64,000 nucleotides of DNA from Myxococcota bacterium (GTDB lineage Bacteria > Myxococcota_A > UBA796), in the NCBI GenBank assembly GCA_029251165.1, contig JAQXDW010000141.1, forward strand, positions 1 through 64,000. Direction: 5' to 3'. The position numbers and the translations under genes were made by a program. Shown here piece by piece: positions 35,014-44,270 of this stretch (positions are counted from its first letter, which is position 1; each line of letters starts with the position of its first letter). The notes beneath the pieces were generated by a model. It ran no database searches. It saw only the letters and a list, made by a program, of their open reading frames with translations, and was not told where the DNA came from.

Positions 35014-36729
35014 TCACCGCTCTCGATGTCGGGCGAGTGACCTGGTGAGCTCGGTGAGGGAGACGGGCTTGGTGAGGTAGCCGTTCATGCCCGCCTCAAA
35101 GCAGCGCTGGCGGTCTTCTGTGGTGGCTGCTGCCGTCAGGGCGATGATCGGCAGGGATCCATAGCCCTCCTTCCGGATGGCGCGCGCCGCCATAAATCCG
35201 TCCATGATCGGCATGTGGCAGTCCATCAACACGACATCAAACGCCCCCCTCCTCACGGTCTCGACCGCCTTCGCGCCGTCGTCAACGATCACCACCTCGC
35301 AGCCCATCTGCTCCAGCATCTTCTGGGTGATGAACTGGTTGACCGGGTGATCCTCTACGACCAGCACCCGGAGACCATCGAGCCGCTCCAGCGCGCATGG
35401 ATCTTCGGAAGTCGCTGGCTGGGCACGCTGCGTGGGCAGGCGCACAGAGAAGGTGGTGCCCGCGCCGAGGGTGCTCTGGACCAGGAGGTCGCCTTTCATC
35501 AAGTGGACGAAGTGCTGACAGATCGCCAGACCCAGTCCAGTGCCGCCAAATCTCCGGGTGGTGGTGGCATCGGTCTGAGTGAACTCCTTGAACAGGTCTG
35601 GCAAACGCTCCGAGTCGATGCCGATCCCCGTGTCGATTACTTCCATGGTTGCCGCGTCATCCTCCAGACTGATGCGGAGCGTCACGCTGCCGGTCGGGGT
35701 GAATTTGATGGCATTGCCCAACAGATTGAGGAGGACCTGACGCAGCCGGGTGGAGTCGCCATACATCCACCACGGCCCCGCACCAAGGAGCTCGGTGCGC
35801 AGGTCGATGGACTTGTATTTGGCCTGCGAGTTCAGGAGAGCAACCACTCCCGTTGCGATCTGTTCGAGGTCGAGCGGGATGGACTCCAGGGTCATCCGAC
35901 CCGCCTCGATCTTGGAGAGGTCGAGGATCCCATCGAGCAGCTCCAGCAGCGCTTCTCCAGAGGTCACCATGGTGTCGAGCAGCTCCTGCTGTTCACCAGC
36001 CATCGGGGTCCGCCGCAGCAGGCGACCGGTGCCGATGACGCCGTTGAGCGGAGTGCGGATCTCGTGGCTCATGTTCGCCAGGAAGCGACTCTTCGCGGCA
36101 CTCGCGGCGTCGGCCTCCCGTCGGGCCGACTTCAGCTCATCGAGGGTCACCGACTTGAGGTGTGCCTCCACCCAGGCGATGAACACCGAGACAATCATCA
36201 GAAAGGGGAGGCCGATGAGCCGACTGCGCTCCCAGTCCGTCGCGCTGCTCTGGATGGGCATCGCGAGATCGCTCTGGCTCAGGCCCAGCCCGACCAGGAC
36301 CGACACCACCGACACCACCGACCAGAAGAACCCACCGCGAGCACCCGTCAGAATCGAGGCAAAGACCGGAAAGAGCACCATCACCATCAGCGGCACGGTC
36401 AGGCTCCCACCAGAGCCGAGGATGAGGAGCAGCGGCCCGCTGAACATCACTGCGATCAGGGTATGAGCAGCACGCTGAAGCGTCATTCCTTCTCGAAACA
36501 ACCAGAGCAGGACGAGCGACAGCCCGGCCTGGACAAAGGTCAGGACTGCTGGGAGTGTGCGCCCCAAGCCCAGCCGAGTCACCCCCACGAGCAGCAGCAG
36601 CACCACCAGACCCATCGAGAAGACCACCACCAGCCGCGCCCGGTAGAACTCTTCTGTTCCAGGCTGTGCGGTGGCCTGTGGAATCATCCTGTCTGGCCAG
36701 TCTTGCCAGGACGAACGCTTCATAGACAT
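35014..36729 (-). CDS. hybrid sensor histidine kinase with C-terminal receiver
   Basis: A 571-aa hybrid kinase. Residues about 30-190 contain around six transmembrane helices with no extended periplasmic domain, suggesting a membrane-sensing module. Then comes a HisKA domain with His222 in NMSHEIRTPLNG, a HATPase_c domain with LLNLLGNAIKF (N box), DTGIGI (G1) and GGTGLGLAI (G2), and a C-terminal receiver with Asp503 in VVLMDCHMP and the Lys in TKPVS near 560. The start is uncertain: ATGs at 36729 and 36723 are plausible, and the frame extends to 36837 past another TTA-GAG pair. It is divergent from the GAF gene with about 70 bases between. Confidence 0.92.
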   Translation of the reverse strand: MSMKRSSWQDWPDRMIPQATAQPGTEEFYRARLVVVFSMGLVVLLLLVGVTRLGLGRTLPAVLTFVQAGLSLVLLWLFREGMTLQRAAHTLIAVMFSGPLLLILGSGGSLTVPLMVMVLFPVFASILTGARGGFFWSVVSVVSVLVGLGLSQSDLAMPIQSSATDWERSRLIGLPFLMIVSVFIAWVEAHLKSVTLDELKSARREADAASAAKSRFLANMSHEIRTPLNGVIGTGRLLRRTPMAGEQQELLDTMVTSGEALLELLDGILDLSKIEAGRMTLESIPLDLEQIATGVVALLNSQAKYKSIDLRTELLGAGPWWMYGDSTRLRQVLLNLLGNAIKFTPTGSVTLRISLEDDAATMEVIDTGIGIDSERLPDLFKEFTQTDATTTRRFGGTGLGLAICQHFVHLMKGDLLVQSTLGAGTTFSVRLPTQRAQPATSEDPCALERLDGLRVLVVEDHPVNQFITQKMLEQMGCEVVIVDDGAKAVETVRRGAFDVVLMDCHMPIMDGFMAARAIRKEGYGSLPIIALTAAATTEDRQRCFEAGMNGYLTKPVSLTELTRSLARHRER

Positions 36730-36798
36730 CCAAATCGAACCGTGCTCTAAGCACCTATCAGATCTTCGCAGGCATTGAACGCCGGTATACTTGGGACC

Positions 36799-37755
36799 AT
36801 GGGACACTATCAGGTCAGCACCCACAGCGGAGAGCATGTCGAGGTTGTCGGCGGCAACTGGTTGGTTGCCCTCGGTCTAGGCCTGGACGCCCTCGGCGTC
36901 GTCACCAACATCGATCGCCTGGCCTGCGAAGTTCTGCCCGGCAACACCGTGATCGTCCGCGATGTCCGAACCGGAGGTCGGTTCGTGGTTCAGACCGTGC
37001 CCGACAGCATCAGCGAGCCCCTCGCTGAGCTCGTCGGGCACAACCTTCTCGAAGACGACGACCCGCTCTTCGCCATGGACGAGGATCCAGATCTCGCCAC
37101 GCTGCACTGCTCAGATGCAGCATCGGTGCCCGAGCCCCGAGCAGACTCAGGGCACCGTGCCTCCGCTGGTCAGACCACACACACAGACGCCATAGCAGAT
37201 CTCTGGTCTCGCTTCGACCACGGCACCAGCCGCACCGTCGATGCGCCATCGGTGCAGCCCGGGGACCCCGTCAGCAACCGCGACCCGCAGATCGAGGCGC
37301 TGATGATGCGACTGGACGATGCTGCGAGCACCGTTGATGCATGGCGACTGGCCTTAGAGGGTGCCCGCCGGGTGTGTGGTGCAGAGTCCGGCGCCGCGCT
37401 GTGCCAGGAAGCCGACGGCGCGCTGCGGTTCCTGTTCGCAGCGGGTCCACGGGCCCATGAGGTTCGCGGTCGCCGGCTCCCGCCCGGTCAGGGCATTGCA
37501 GGGTTCTGTACCCAGCGCGACGTCGGCCTGCTCATCACAGAGCCCAGCCGCGACCCGCGCTTCTTCTCCCGCATGGACCAAGCCACCGGCTACACCACCA
37601 CCGCTGTCCTCGCGGTTCCAGTGTCCACGGGGTTCGAGATGCTCGGCTGCCTGGAGCTGCTCAACGCCCCCAGCGGCTTCCGACACAAGCACCTGGAGCA
37701 GCTCAGCGCGCTGGCGATCGGGCTGGCAGCACGCCTGATCCGGGATCCAGAGTGA
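36799..37755 (+). CDS. GAF-domain protein
   Basis: A 318-aa protein. The N-terminal 80 residues form a small beta domain (YQVSTHSGEHVEVVGGNWLVALGLGLDALGVV) seen in other GAF proteins of myxobacteria-type genomes. A charged low-complexity linker (about 90-145) leads to a helix and a C-terminal GAF domain (about 155-310; GIAGFCTQRDVGLLITEPSRDPRFFSRMD). No histidine kinase or receiver domain is attached, so it is a stand-alone sensory module. It lies divergently next to the hybrid histidine kinase and may feed into it. ATG 36799 follows GGGACC; a TTG at 36775 is possible but would add residues of no value. Confidence 0.78.
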   Translation: MGHYQVSTHSGEHVEVVGGNWLVALGLGLDALGVVTNIDRLACEVLPGNTVIVRDVRTGGRFVVQTVPDSISEPLAELVGHNLLEDDDPLFAMDEDPDLATLHCSDAASVPEPRADSGHRASAGQTTHTDAIADLWSRFDHGTSRTVDAPSVQPGDPVSNRDPQIEALMMRLDDAASTVDAWRLALEGARRVCGAESGAALCQEADGALRFLFAAGPRAHEVRGRRLPPGQGIAGFCTQRDVGLLITEPSRDPRFFSRMDQATGYTTTAVLAVPVSTGFEMLGCLELLNAPSGFRHKHLEQLSALAIGLAARLIRDPE

Positions 37756-37843
37756 GGACAGCAGGCTCCGAGCGACAGCGCTCAGCGCGCGAGCGGTACG
37801 CGGTGGGCCCACACCACCGGTAGGCCGTATACAGTACCAGCCA

Positions 37844-38656
37844 ATGCTGCTCTGCCTTCTCTCCCTCGCCTTCGCGGACGAAACCACCACCGGCGCCCAC
37901 ATCGGCTCGGTTCCGGTGACCGCCATCTCCGACCCGGTGTTCTGGTCGCACGTCACGCTCACCCCGATCCTGTCTGCACCGGAGGGCATCACGCTGGAGG
38001 AAGCCGACTTCGATGTGCTCGCCGGGAGGATGCGGCTGCACCTGGCCACGGAGGATGCGCATCCGGTGGTGATCGACTGGTCCGCCAGCTACCTCGCGGT
38101 CGCTGGGGCTGCGGTACCGGTGACCTTCACCCCCCTGCTCCCCTCCCCGAGCCTCAGCGTCCGAGACAACACCTACGGCTACACCTTCGCCGAGCCACGG
38201 CGCGGCACACCGCTGCTTCGCCACTCCGCGATCCCCGGCGGCGGTGACCTCCAGGGCACCCTGACCCGTCTCGACGGCGCGCCCCTCATCGCCCGCCCCC
38301 GCCCCGGAGAGGCTCCCCCCGCAGTCGTCCTCCAGCTTCTCGACGGACAGCGCATCACCGTGATGGCCGGAGTAGCCCTGGACACGGGCCTGGTCCGAGC
38401 GCACTGCGCAGACCTCAAGAAGACCCGCTCTGAGGGCTGGCTGAACCTGCTGGGCGGCGTGGTGCTGACCGGCAGCCTCGCGTTCACCTCCGGGCGCATC
38501 TACGGCGAGGAGCGCGCGGTGCTCGGGAGCACGATCCCGACCCTGCCCACCGCCGGACTGCTCGCCCTCACTGGAGGCGCTGCGGGGACGACGGTGGTCA
38601 TGGGTACACGGGTGGCCGGTGCGCATCGAGACCTCTCTGAGCAGTGTCCAGAGTAG
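37844..38656 (+). CDS. secreted hypothetical protein
   Basis: A 270-aa protein with a very short signal peptide (MLLCLLSLAFA, cleavage before DE). The mature part is beta-rich up to about residue 185. A hydrophobic region at about 205-260 (LLGGVVLTGSLAF, TAGLLALTGGAAGTTVVMG) could be one or two membrane helices. No family recognised. The end has one possible disulphide-forming pair of cysteines (Cys in AHCADLKK and EQCPE). It lies between the GAF gene and the enoyl reductase gene, transcribed in the same direction, with gaps of 88 and 45 bases; co-transcription is possible. Confidence 0.6.
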   Translation: MLLCLLSLAFADETTTGAHIGSVPVTAISDPVFWSHVTLTPILSAPEGITLEEADFDVLAGRMRLHLATEDAHPVVIDWSASYLAVAGAAVPVTFTPLLPSPSLSVRDNTYGYTFAEPRRGTPLLRHSAIPGGGDLQGTLTRLDGAPLIARPRPGEAPPAVVLQLLDGQRITVMAGVALDTGLVRAHCADLKKTRSEGWLNLLGGVVLTGSLAFTSGRIYGEERAVLGSTIPTLPTAGLLALTGGAAGTTVVMGTRVAGAHRDLSEQCPE

Positions 38657-38701
38657 GTTCCTCCAGGTTACGCGCATGCGCACAGATTCCCAGGGGCAGC
38701 C

Positions 38702-39463
38702 ATGGCAGAGCGGAGTGATTTCAGCGGCAAGCGGGTGCTGGTGACGGGTGGATCCGGCGACATCGGCTCGGCGATGTGTGCCGCGTTTGCCCGCGCTGGC
38801 GCGAAGGTGGCGTTCACCTGGTTCGTCAGCCACACCGGACGAGATGCGGTGACCGCTGCCATCGAGGAGGCCGGCGGAGAGGCCCTCCCGATCCGGGTCA
38901 ACCTCCGAGACCCCGCCGCAGCGAAGGAAGTCAGCGAGGCTGTCCAGGCGGCATGGGGCGGGGTCGACGTCTTCATCAGCAACGCCGCCACCGGCGTCCT
39001 CAAGCCGGCGATGGACCTCAAGGAGAAGCACATCCAGGCGGTGATGAGCGTCAACGCCCACGCCTTCCTCCGGCTCGCCCAGAAGCTCGCACCGGGCATG
39101 CCCCCTGGCGGTCGCCTCATCGCCCTGACCAGCGCCGGCGCCACCCGCGCCCTGTCCCACTACGCCAGCATCGGCGCCAGCAAAGCGGCCTTAGAGAGCC
39201 TCGTTCGGCACCTCGCCGTCGAGCTTGGCCCACAGGGAATCACGGTCAATGCGCTGTGTCCAGGAGTGGTCGACACCCGTGCCCTCGTCCACTTCCCCAA
39301 CCGCGAAGAGATCCTCGCCATGGCCCGCGCCCGGACCCCGACCGGCCGCATCGCCACTCCGGCGGATGCCGCTGACGTCGCGCTGTTCCTCGCCAGCCCC
39401 GCTGCGGCGATGATCAACGGGCAGACCATCACCGTCGACGGCGGCTACTCAATCCTCGCTTAG
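38702..39463 (+). CDS. enoyl-ACP reductase, FabL-like SDR
   Basis: A 253-aa classical SDR. It has the Rossmann motif TGGSGDIG at 15-22, SNAATG near 96-101, and the catalytic YASIGASK (Tyr-x6-Lys), which is the spacing of enoyl-ACP reductases (FabL/FabI) rather than the Tyr-x3-Lys of ketoreductases. The segment HLAVELGPQGITVNALCPGVVDTRAL and DGGYSILA end match FabL. It would reduce enoyl-ACP to acyl-ACP with NADPH in fatty-acid synthesis. A 3-oxoacyl reductase is an alternative, but the Tyr-x6-Lys argues against it. ATG 38702 is preceded by AGGGGCAG. Confidence 0.82.
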   Translation: MAERSDFSGKRVLVTGGSGDIGSAMCAAFARAGAKVAFTWFVSHTGRDAVTAAIEEAGGEALPIRVNLRDPAAAKEVSEAVQAAWGGVDVFISNAATGVLKPAMDLKEKHIQAVMSVNAHAFLRLAQKLAPGMPPGGRLIALTSAGATRALSHYASIGASKAALESLVRHLAVELGPQGITVNALCPGVVDTRALVHFPNREEILAMARARTPTGRIATPADAADVALFLASPAAAMINGQTITVDGGYSILA

Positions 39464-39475
39464 CACCGGCTCGGT

Positions 39476-39508
39476 CAGCCCCTTCGAGCTGAGCGCAGAA
39501 AAGGGCTG
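39476..39508 (+). terminator. possible transcription terminator hairpin
   Basis: Inverted repeat CAGCCC...GGGCTG with AT-paired extensions (ctt / aaaa), 12 bases after the stop of the enoyl reductase gene. There is no clear T-run directly behind it; a T7 run occurs about 140 bases later at 39644-39650. It could end transcription of the upstream gene. Weakly supported. Confidence 0.35.
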
Positions 39509-39709
39509 TCGATTCATCCTGGCAGCCTTACAGTATCCTCAGAGCGTGTCGTTCTACACGCCTTGAGGTGAAATTTTGCGGGTCCCTGCTCAGACACCAC
39601 AGCAGCTCTGACGCACGGCCGGACACACCGTCCCCCGCAGGTTTTTTTCATGAAGCCTTCCCAATAAAGCGCACCGCGATGCGGGCTCAGCGCCGTCGTC
39701 AGGGTCACC

Positions 39710-40855
39710 ATGCGACCCCGATTGATGAGCCTGAACATGACCACCGCCCTCGCCGCGATCCGTGATCGCCAGGACCGCCTCCTGCGCGTCCTCTCCACCG
39801 TACAGCCCCACCGCATCCGCCCCCGCTCGCTCGGCAAGCGGATCCGCTCCCTCTACCAGACCGTCGATCTGCGGTCTCCCGAGCTGGTCACCGACACGCA
39901 CCACACCGCCTTCCGGCTCATCGCCGAGCAGACGTGGCACCGTCCGCTGTGGACCTGGGACGGCAGCGGCGGCATGCGCGGGCTGCTGATGCACCTGCTG
40001 ATCACCGTGCCCTGGTCGCTGCCCGACTTCCTGTTCGCGCTGCCCCACAGCCGCGACACGTGGCGGCTCACCCGCGCGCACCGCGCCAAGGTGACGCTGC
40101 TGGCCCACCTCGGGACGGGCGGCACCATGCGCACTGCCCGAGATCGCGGCCTCATCCCCGCGAGCCTCACCCGACGGATGCACCACCGCCTCCTGGCGGT
40201 GGAGGGTGCGCTGACGCTGGGCTTCGCGATCCGCACGGTGCAGCTCCAGGCCTTTGGCGGCTCCGAGGGACTGCTGGAGGCGCTCCAGGCCACCCGACTC
40301 GCCCAGCTCCAGGACGACACACACCACTGGCAGAAGGTGATCGCCTGGCTGTGCGCAGGCCAGCACCGACTGCCGCTCGACCAGCTCCGCCCCCTGGTCG
40401 ACTGGCTGTTCACCCGCTCTCCCCAGGAGCGCCGCCAGCGCATCCGACAGCCGCTGCCCGCTGCGCTCCGCCGGGCTGTGGAGTGGCACCACACCCTGCA
40501 CCGACTGTCCGCTGGCTCCATCCAGCCCGGCCCCCTGCCCGCCTCAGGCATCCCTGAGGTCAAGCTGGAGGCACCCTGGAGCATGACAGAGCTTCGCACC
40601 GGACGCGCCCTGGCGGCAGAGGGCACCGCGATGCGTCACTGCGTCGCGACCTACTGGGGCAGCATCATGTCCCGACGCAGCAGCATCTTCTCGCTGCGTC
40701 GGGGCATGCTCCGCCGGGTGACGGTGGAGGTTCGGCTGAGCGAGGGGTGCGTGGTGCAGGCCCGTGGAGCGCGCAACCGACGGCCCGATGGCATGGAGAC
40801 GGCTCAGCTCCGGGCCTGGGCGATCGCGGCCGGACTGAGGGTGCGGTCGCTGTGA
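39710..40855 (+). CDS. PcfJ-like protein
   Basis: A 381-aa protein. The C-terminal third matches the PcfJ-like pattern: GTAMRHCVATYW near residue 302-315, then SIFSLRRGMLRRVTVEV and VVQARGARNRRP, with an invariant His-Cys pair. Upstream is a helical Arg-rich region. PcfJ-like domains occur on conjugative plasmids and chromosomes; the biochemical function is unknown. ATG 39710 has AGGG seven bases upstream. The gene is single, convergent with the ABC transporter permease (they meet at 40855/40856), and not accompanied by other mobile-element genes. Confidence 0.78.
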   Translation: MRPRLMSLNMTTALAAIRDRQDRLLRVLSTVQPHRIRPRSLGKRIRSLYQTVDLRSPELVTDTHHTAFRLIAEQTWHRPLWTWDGSGGMRGLLMHLLITVPWSLPDFLFALPHSRDTWRLTRAHRAKVTLLAHLGTGGTMRTARDRGLIPASLTRRMHHRLLAVEGALTLGFAIRTVQLQAFGGSEGLLEALQATRLAQLQDDTHHWQKVIAWLCAGQHRLPLDQLRPLVDWLFTRSPQERRQRIRQPLPAALRRAVEWHHTLHRLSAGSIQPGPLPASGIPEVKLEAPWSMTELRTGRALAAEGTAMRHCVATYWGSIMSRRSSIFSLRRGMLRRVTVEVRLSEGCVVQARGARNRRPDGMETAQLRAWAIAAGLRVRSL

Positions 40856-42022
40856 TCAGCCCTTGCCGAACAGCATGCGCTCCCGCGAGAACAGCCAGAC
40901 CGTCGCCCACAGGAAGACCGCCGTCAGGGCGAGGGTCGAGCCGGCGGCGAGGACGTAATCCAAGAGCGCGATGTCCTCTCCACGCAGCAGCTTTGCCCCG
41001 AGGACCTGCTGCGACAGCAGCGGCACGGCATACATCCACGCCTCGGTCTTGATGGGCTTGAGGCTCATGATCATCCCCGGCATCATCGGCAAGGTCAGGC
41101 TCAGGGAGATGTAGAGCTGCGCCTCCTTGAACGAGCGGGTGAAGCTGGCAATGAGCAGCTGCAGCGCACCAGCCAGGGGGGCGAGCGGGGCTGCGATGAG
41201 GAAGATCCAGAACCCAACCTCAGCGGTCAGCATGATCCGGAAGCCGAGGGTCTCCAGCGGGATCGCGCCGATGGCCAGCATCATCACGATCAGGGTGAAC
41301 ACCACCCCCACGAATCCAAACGCCACCGCCGCCAGCCACTTGCCGACCACCAGGATCGTCCGAGAGACCGGGTTGATGAGCAGCGGCTCCAGCGACTTGC
41401 GCTCCCGCTCTCCCGCTGCGGCCTCGATCGCGATGTACATGCTGCACACAAACGCGCCGAGGACCACGAACATGATGATCATGTCGAGCAGGTTGGCGGC
41501 TTTCTTCTGGGGATTGGACTGGTCCAGCTCGTCGATGATGATCGGACTCATCAGCGCCGGATCCACCCCCCGTGCGAGCAGCCGCAGCGCCCCGATGTGA
41601 CCAGAGTAGGCGCGCAGCAGGGTGCGGACGGTGGTGATCCCAGAGAGCGCGGTTTGCTGGGAGTTGTCGACCATCATCTGCACGCTCGCCGGGCGTCCCT
41701 CCCGGAAGTCCTCGCCGTAGTCCTCGGGGATCACCAGGACCACATCGAGGACCCCGTCCTCAATGGCAAGCTCGGGATCCTCGGGAGCATCCTGAAGCTC
41801 GACCCCCTGGTTCTCCAGGAAGCGGACCAGCTCCGGAGCGTTCTCGCCGCCAAGGATCGCCAGCTCCAGCGGATCGTCGGTGCGGGTGGCGAGGCTGTTG
41901 AGCATGAAGGCGATGAGCAGCGGAGCGAACAGCGGGAACGAGAACGCGCTGAGCACTGCCCGGCGGTCGCGGACCCCGTCCAGCAGCTCCTTGTGCACAA
42001 TCGCGAGCAGGACATGCAGCAT
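40856..42022 (-). CDS. ABC transporter permease (NatB-like, ABC-2 type)
   Basis: A 388-aa permease of the NatB/ABC-2 type. One N-terminal helix (residues 20-40, AFSFPLFAPLLIAFML), a large extracytoplasmic loop (45-180), and then about five helices in the C-terminal half. The motif NLLDMIIMFVVLGAFVCSMYIAIEAAAGERERKSLEPLL matches the conserved cytoplasmic loop (ERE-x2-S-LE-x-LL) of this family. It should export Na+ or another small substrate. It overlaps the end of the ATP-binding gene by one base (TGATG), so it is translationally coupled. Its start ATG is at 42022. Confidence 0.88.
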   Translation of the reverse strand: MLHVLLAIVHKELLDGVRDRRAVLSAFSFPLFAPLLIAFMLNSLATRTDDPLELAILGGENAPELVRFLENQGVELQDAPEDPELAIEDGVLDVVLVIPEDYGEDFREGRPASVQMMVDNSQQTALSGITTVRTLLRAYSGHIGALRLLARGVDPALMSPIIIDELDQSNPQKKAANLLDMIIMFVVLGAFVCSMYIAIEAAAGERERKSLEPLLINPVSRTILVVGKWLAAVAFGFVGVVFTLIVMMLAIGAIPLETLGFRIMLTAEVGFWIFLIAAPLAPLAGALQLLIASFTRSFKEAQLYISLSLTLPMMPGMIMSLKPIKTEAWMYAVPLLSQQVLGAKLLRGEDIALLDYVLAAGSTLALTAVFLWATVWLFSRERMLFGKG

Positions 42023-42753
42023 CAGACGAGCCCCTCGGTCGATCCGGTCAGCGCCACGAACGCATCCTCCAGGGTCTCTCGCTGCGCCGTCGCCAGCAGC
42101 TCCGCCTCGCTGCCCGCCGCGACCACCCGCCCATCAGCGATGACCACGATGCGGTCACACAGCGCGGAGATCTCTTGCATGACATGGCTGGAGAACACCA
42201 CACAGCGCCCGTCATCCTTGAGGCGGCGGATCAGCTCCCGCATCGCCCGAGTGGACATGACGTCGAGGCCGTTGGTCGGCTCGTCGAGCAGGACGTTGCG
42301 GGGATCGTGGACCATCGCGCGCGCGATGGCGACCTTCATGCGCTCGCCCTGGGAGAAGCCGTCGGTGCGGCGCTCGGCGATGGCGTGCATGTCGAGGAGA
42401 TCGAGGAGTGCGTCGATGCGCTTCTCCAGCGCCGCCCCCCGCATCCGGTGGAGCTTGCCGAAGTAGCGGATGTTCTCGCGCGCGGTCAGCCGAGGGTAGA
42501 GCCCCAGGGCATCGGGGAGGACACCGAGAGCACGCCGGGCACCGACCGGATCGTCCTGGACCTTCACCCCGTCGATGCTCGCGAAGCCCCGGTCCGGCTT
42601 GACGAGGCCATACAGCATCCGCATTGAGGTGGACTTGCCGGCCCCGTTGGGACCAAGCAGGCCCGTTATCTGACCGTTCTCAGCTTCGAAGCTTACGTCC
42701 TTGACCGCAACGACGCGCCCAAAGGCCTTGTAGAGTCCCTCTGCTCGGATCAC
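42022..42753 (-). CDS. ABC transporter ATP-binding protein (NatA-like)
   Basis: A 243-aa ABC ATPase. Walker A GPNGAGKS near residue 35-42, an altered signature FSQGERMKVAIARAM (SQGE in place of LSGGQ), Walker B and D-loop VLLDEPTNGLD near 153-163, and switch SSHVMQEI. It powers the downstream permease. The start is GTG at 42753, overlapping the stop of the lipoprotein hydrolase by four bases (GTGA), so translation is coupled. The frame is open much further upstream, but that part overlaps the hydrolase gene and is not ABC-like. The C-terminal 30 residues are a small regulatory-like tail. Confidence 0.88.
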   Translation of the reverse strand: MIRAEGLYKAFGRVVAVKDVSFEAENGQITGLLGPNGAGKSTSMRMLYGLVKPDRGFASIDGVKVQDDPVGARRALGVLPDALGLYPRLTARENIRYFGKLHRMRGAALEKRIDALLDLLDMHAIAERRTDGFSQGERMKVAIARAMVHDPRNVLLDEPTNGLDVMSTRAMRELIRRLKDDGRCVVFSSHVMQEISALCDRIVVIADGRVVAAGSEAELLATAQRETLEDAFVALTGSTEGLV

Positions 42754-44165
42754 TTGGCTGGTCCTGCGAAGTCGATAAAGAAAGGCGGGCGGGTGATGGC
42801 GTCCATGCAGTCCACCTCCAGGTCTGTCGCAGAGCCCGCGTCGATGAATTCCGCCATCAGCCGGGGCACACAGCCCAGCGGCGCGACGTTGTGGCCCGCA
42901 CCGGGGGCGATGAGGTGCCGGCTGCTGGGCAAGGTCTCCGCAGCGAGGTCCGCCCAGCGCGGCGGGGTGACCGGATCGAGCCCTCCGGAGAGCAGCAGGA
43001 TGGGAGCATCGGAGTGGACCGGCGCGTAGTAGCCATCGGGCAGCGCCGGACGGGGCCAGCCTGCACACATCGCGGCAAAGTCCGCGACCACCGTATCGCC
43101 GAGGAAGGTGCCGTCCACAAACGGCCCGGGATCCGCCGGCAGCCGGTGGGCGTCCTCCGCACACAGCACCGCCAGCTGCATGCCGTCGCTTATCGAGTCC
43201 ACAACGCCCTCTGAGAAGCCAACGGTCTGCGCCATGATGGGTGAGAAGTCTCCGGCGACCGCGTCGGTGATCGCCAGGGGCAGGAGGCTGGCAAAGGGGG
43301 TGGAGTAGAGCTGACTGCGCACGCCGCCGACGAACAGCTCGCGCGTCAGGACGATCTCCTCGGGCTCCCCGGTGCGCCCCTGCGTGAAGGTGATGGGGCG
43401 GGGCAGGCTGTCGAGGAGGCCCTGGAAGTCAGCGGCGAGGGTCGGAAACGCCTCAGCGCACGCCGGGTCAGCTGCGCAGTCGTCGAACACTGCGGTCAGG
43501 GCAGCCTCTCCGTCTCGAGCGAATTCGAGACCGAGGACCATCTCCATCGGAGCGACCCCATCGAGGATCGCGGCCCGGACCCGCTCGGGGTGCCGGCGCA
43601 TGTAGACCAGCCCGGCGCGGGTACCGTAGGAGACGCCGTAGAGGTTGATCGTGTCGTAGCCGAGGGCTGCGCGGACAGCGTCGAGGTCATCCATGGCGAT
43701 GGGCGTCGTGTAGAGCCCCGGATCGGTGTCCAGCGAGGCCAGGCAGTCAGCAGAGGCCTCCGAGACATCGAGCGCCAGCTCCTCAGCCAGGGTCAGCGCG
43801 CCAGGCTCCGGACAGCGCAGTCGCGCGGACTGTCCGGTGCCGCGCTGGTCGACAAACACCAGGTTCCGCCGCTTCTGGATGCGCGCCAGCGCCGGCATCA
43901 TCGTCGCGGCGACGTCGCTGGCAGCCTGTCCGGGTCCGCCAGCGAGGAAGAACAGCGGATCGGGCTCCGGGTTCGGGCTGACAGCGGGGATGACCAGGAC
44001 GTGCAGATCGATCGCCTCCCCGTCTGGCGCGGACGGGTCCTCGGCCACCGACAGGGTGCCGCAGAGGCTCTCAGCATCCAGACCCGTGACATGGCAGGGG
44101 GTCAGCGGGAGGGTCTGAGAGGGCGGCGCGGTCTGGTCGCAGCCCAGCAGCAGGGTCAGAATCAT
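42750..44165 (-). CDS. lipoprotein alpha/beta hydrolase (peptidase S33/tripeptidyl aminopeptidase-like)
   Basis: A 471-aa lipoprotein beginning MILTLLLGC, a short signal with Cys9. The body is an alpha/beta hydrolase of the S33 type: FFLAGGPGQAASD near the oxyanion hole, VDQRGTGQS, nucleophile in YGVSYGT, acid Asp in GGLDPVTP and His in PGAGHNVAP. It is likely a proline iminopeptidase/tripeptidyl aminopeptidase relative working outside the cytoplasmic membrane. ATG 44165 is preferred because the lipobox follows directly; the frame extends upstream without stops. It is the first gene of a coupled three-gene operon with natA and natB, overlapping the natA start by four bases. Confidence 0.87.
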   Translation of the reverse strand: MILTLLLGCDQTAPPSQTLPLTPCHVTGLDAESLCGTLSVAEDPSAPDGEAIDLHVLVIPAVSPNPEPDPLFFLAGGPGQAASDVAATMMPALARIQKRRNLVFVDQRGTGQSARLRCPEPGALTLAEELALDVSEASADCLASLDTDPGLYTTPIAMDDLDAVRAALGYDTINLYGVSYGTRAGLVYMRRHPERVRAAILDGVAPMEMVLGLEFARDGEAALTAVFDDCAADPACAEAFPTLAADFQGLLDSLPRPITFTQGRTGEPEEIVLTRELFVGGVRSQLYSTPFASLLPLAITDAVAGDFSPIMAQTVGFSEGVVDSISDGMQLAVLCAEDAHRLPADPGPFVDGTFLGDTVVADFAAMCAGWPRPALPDGYYAPVHSDAPILLLSGGLDPVTPPRWADLAAETLPSSRHLIAPGAGHNVAPLGCVPRLMAEFIDAGSATDLEVDCMDAITRPPFFIDFAGPAK

Positions 44166-44270
44166 GATCGCTACGGTATCACCGCTGAGACCTCTGACTC
44201 GCTTTTCCGTCCCTGGAGCACACCGACCCGCTGGGCCTGCGGTCCGATCACAGCCAACCACGCGCCCCCC

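Noticed and set aside
35215-36750. Plus-strand open frame of 511 codons
   Set aside because: Antisense to the histidine kinase; His/Gln/Arg-rich with no domain.
39644-39650. T-run considered as a rho-independent terminator
   Set aside because: No convincing GC-rich hairpin directly before the Ts; the nearer inverted repeat is at 39476-39508.
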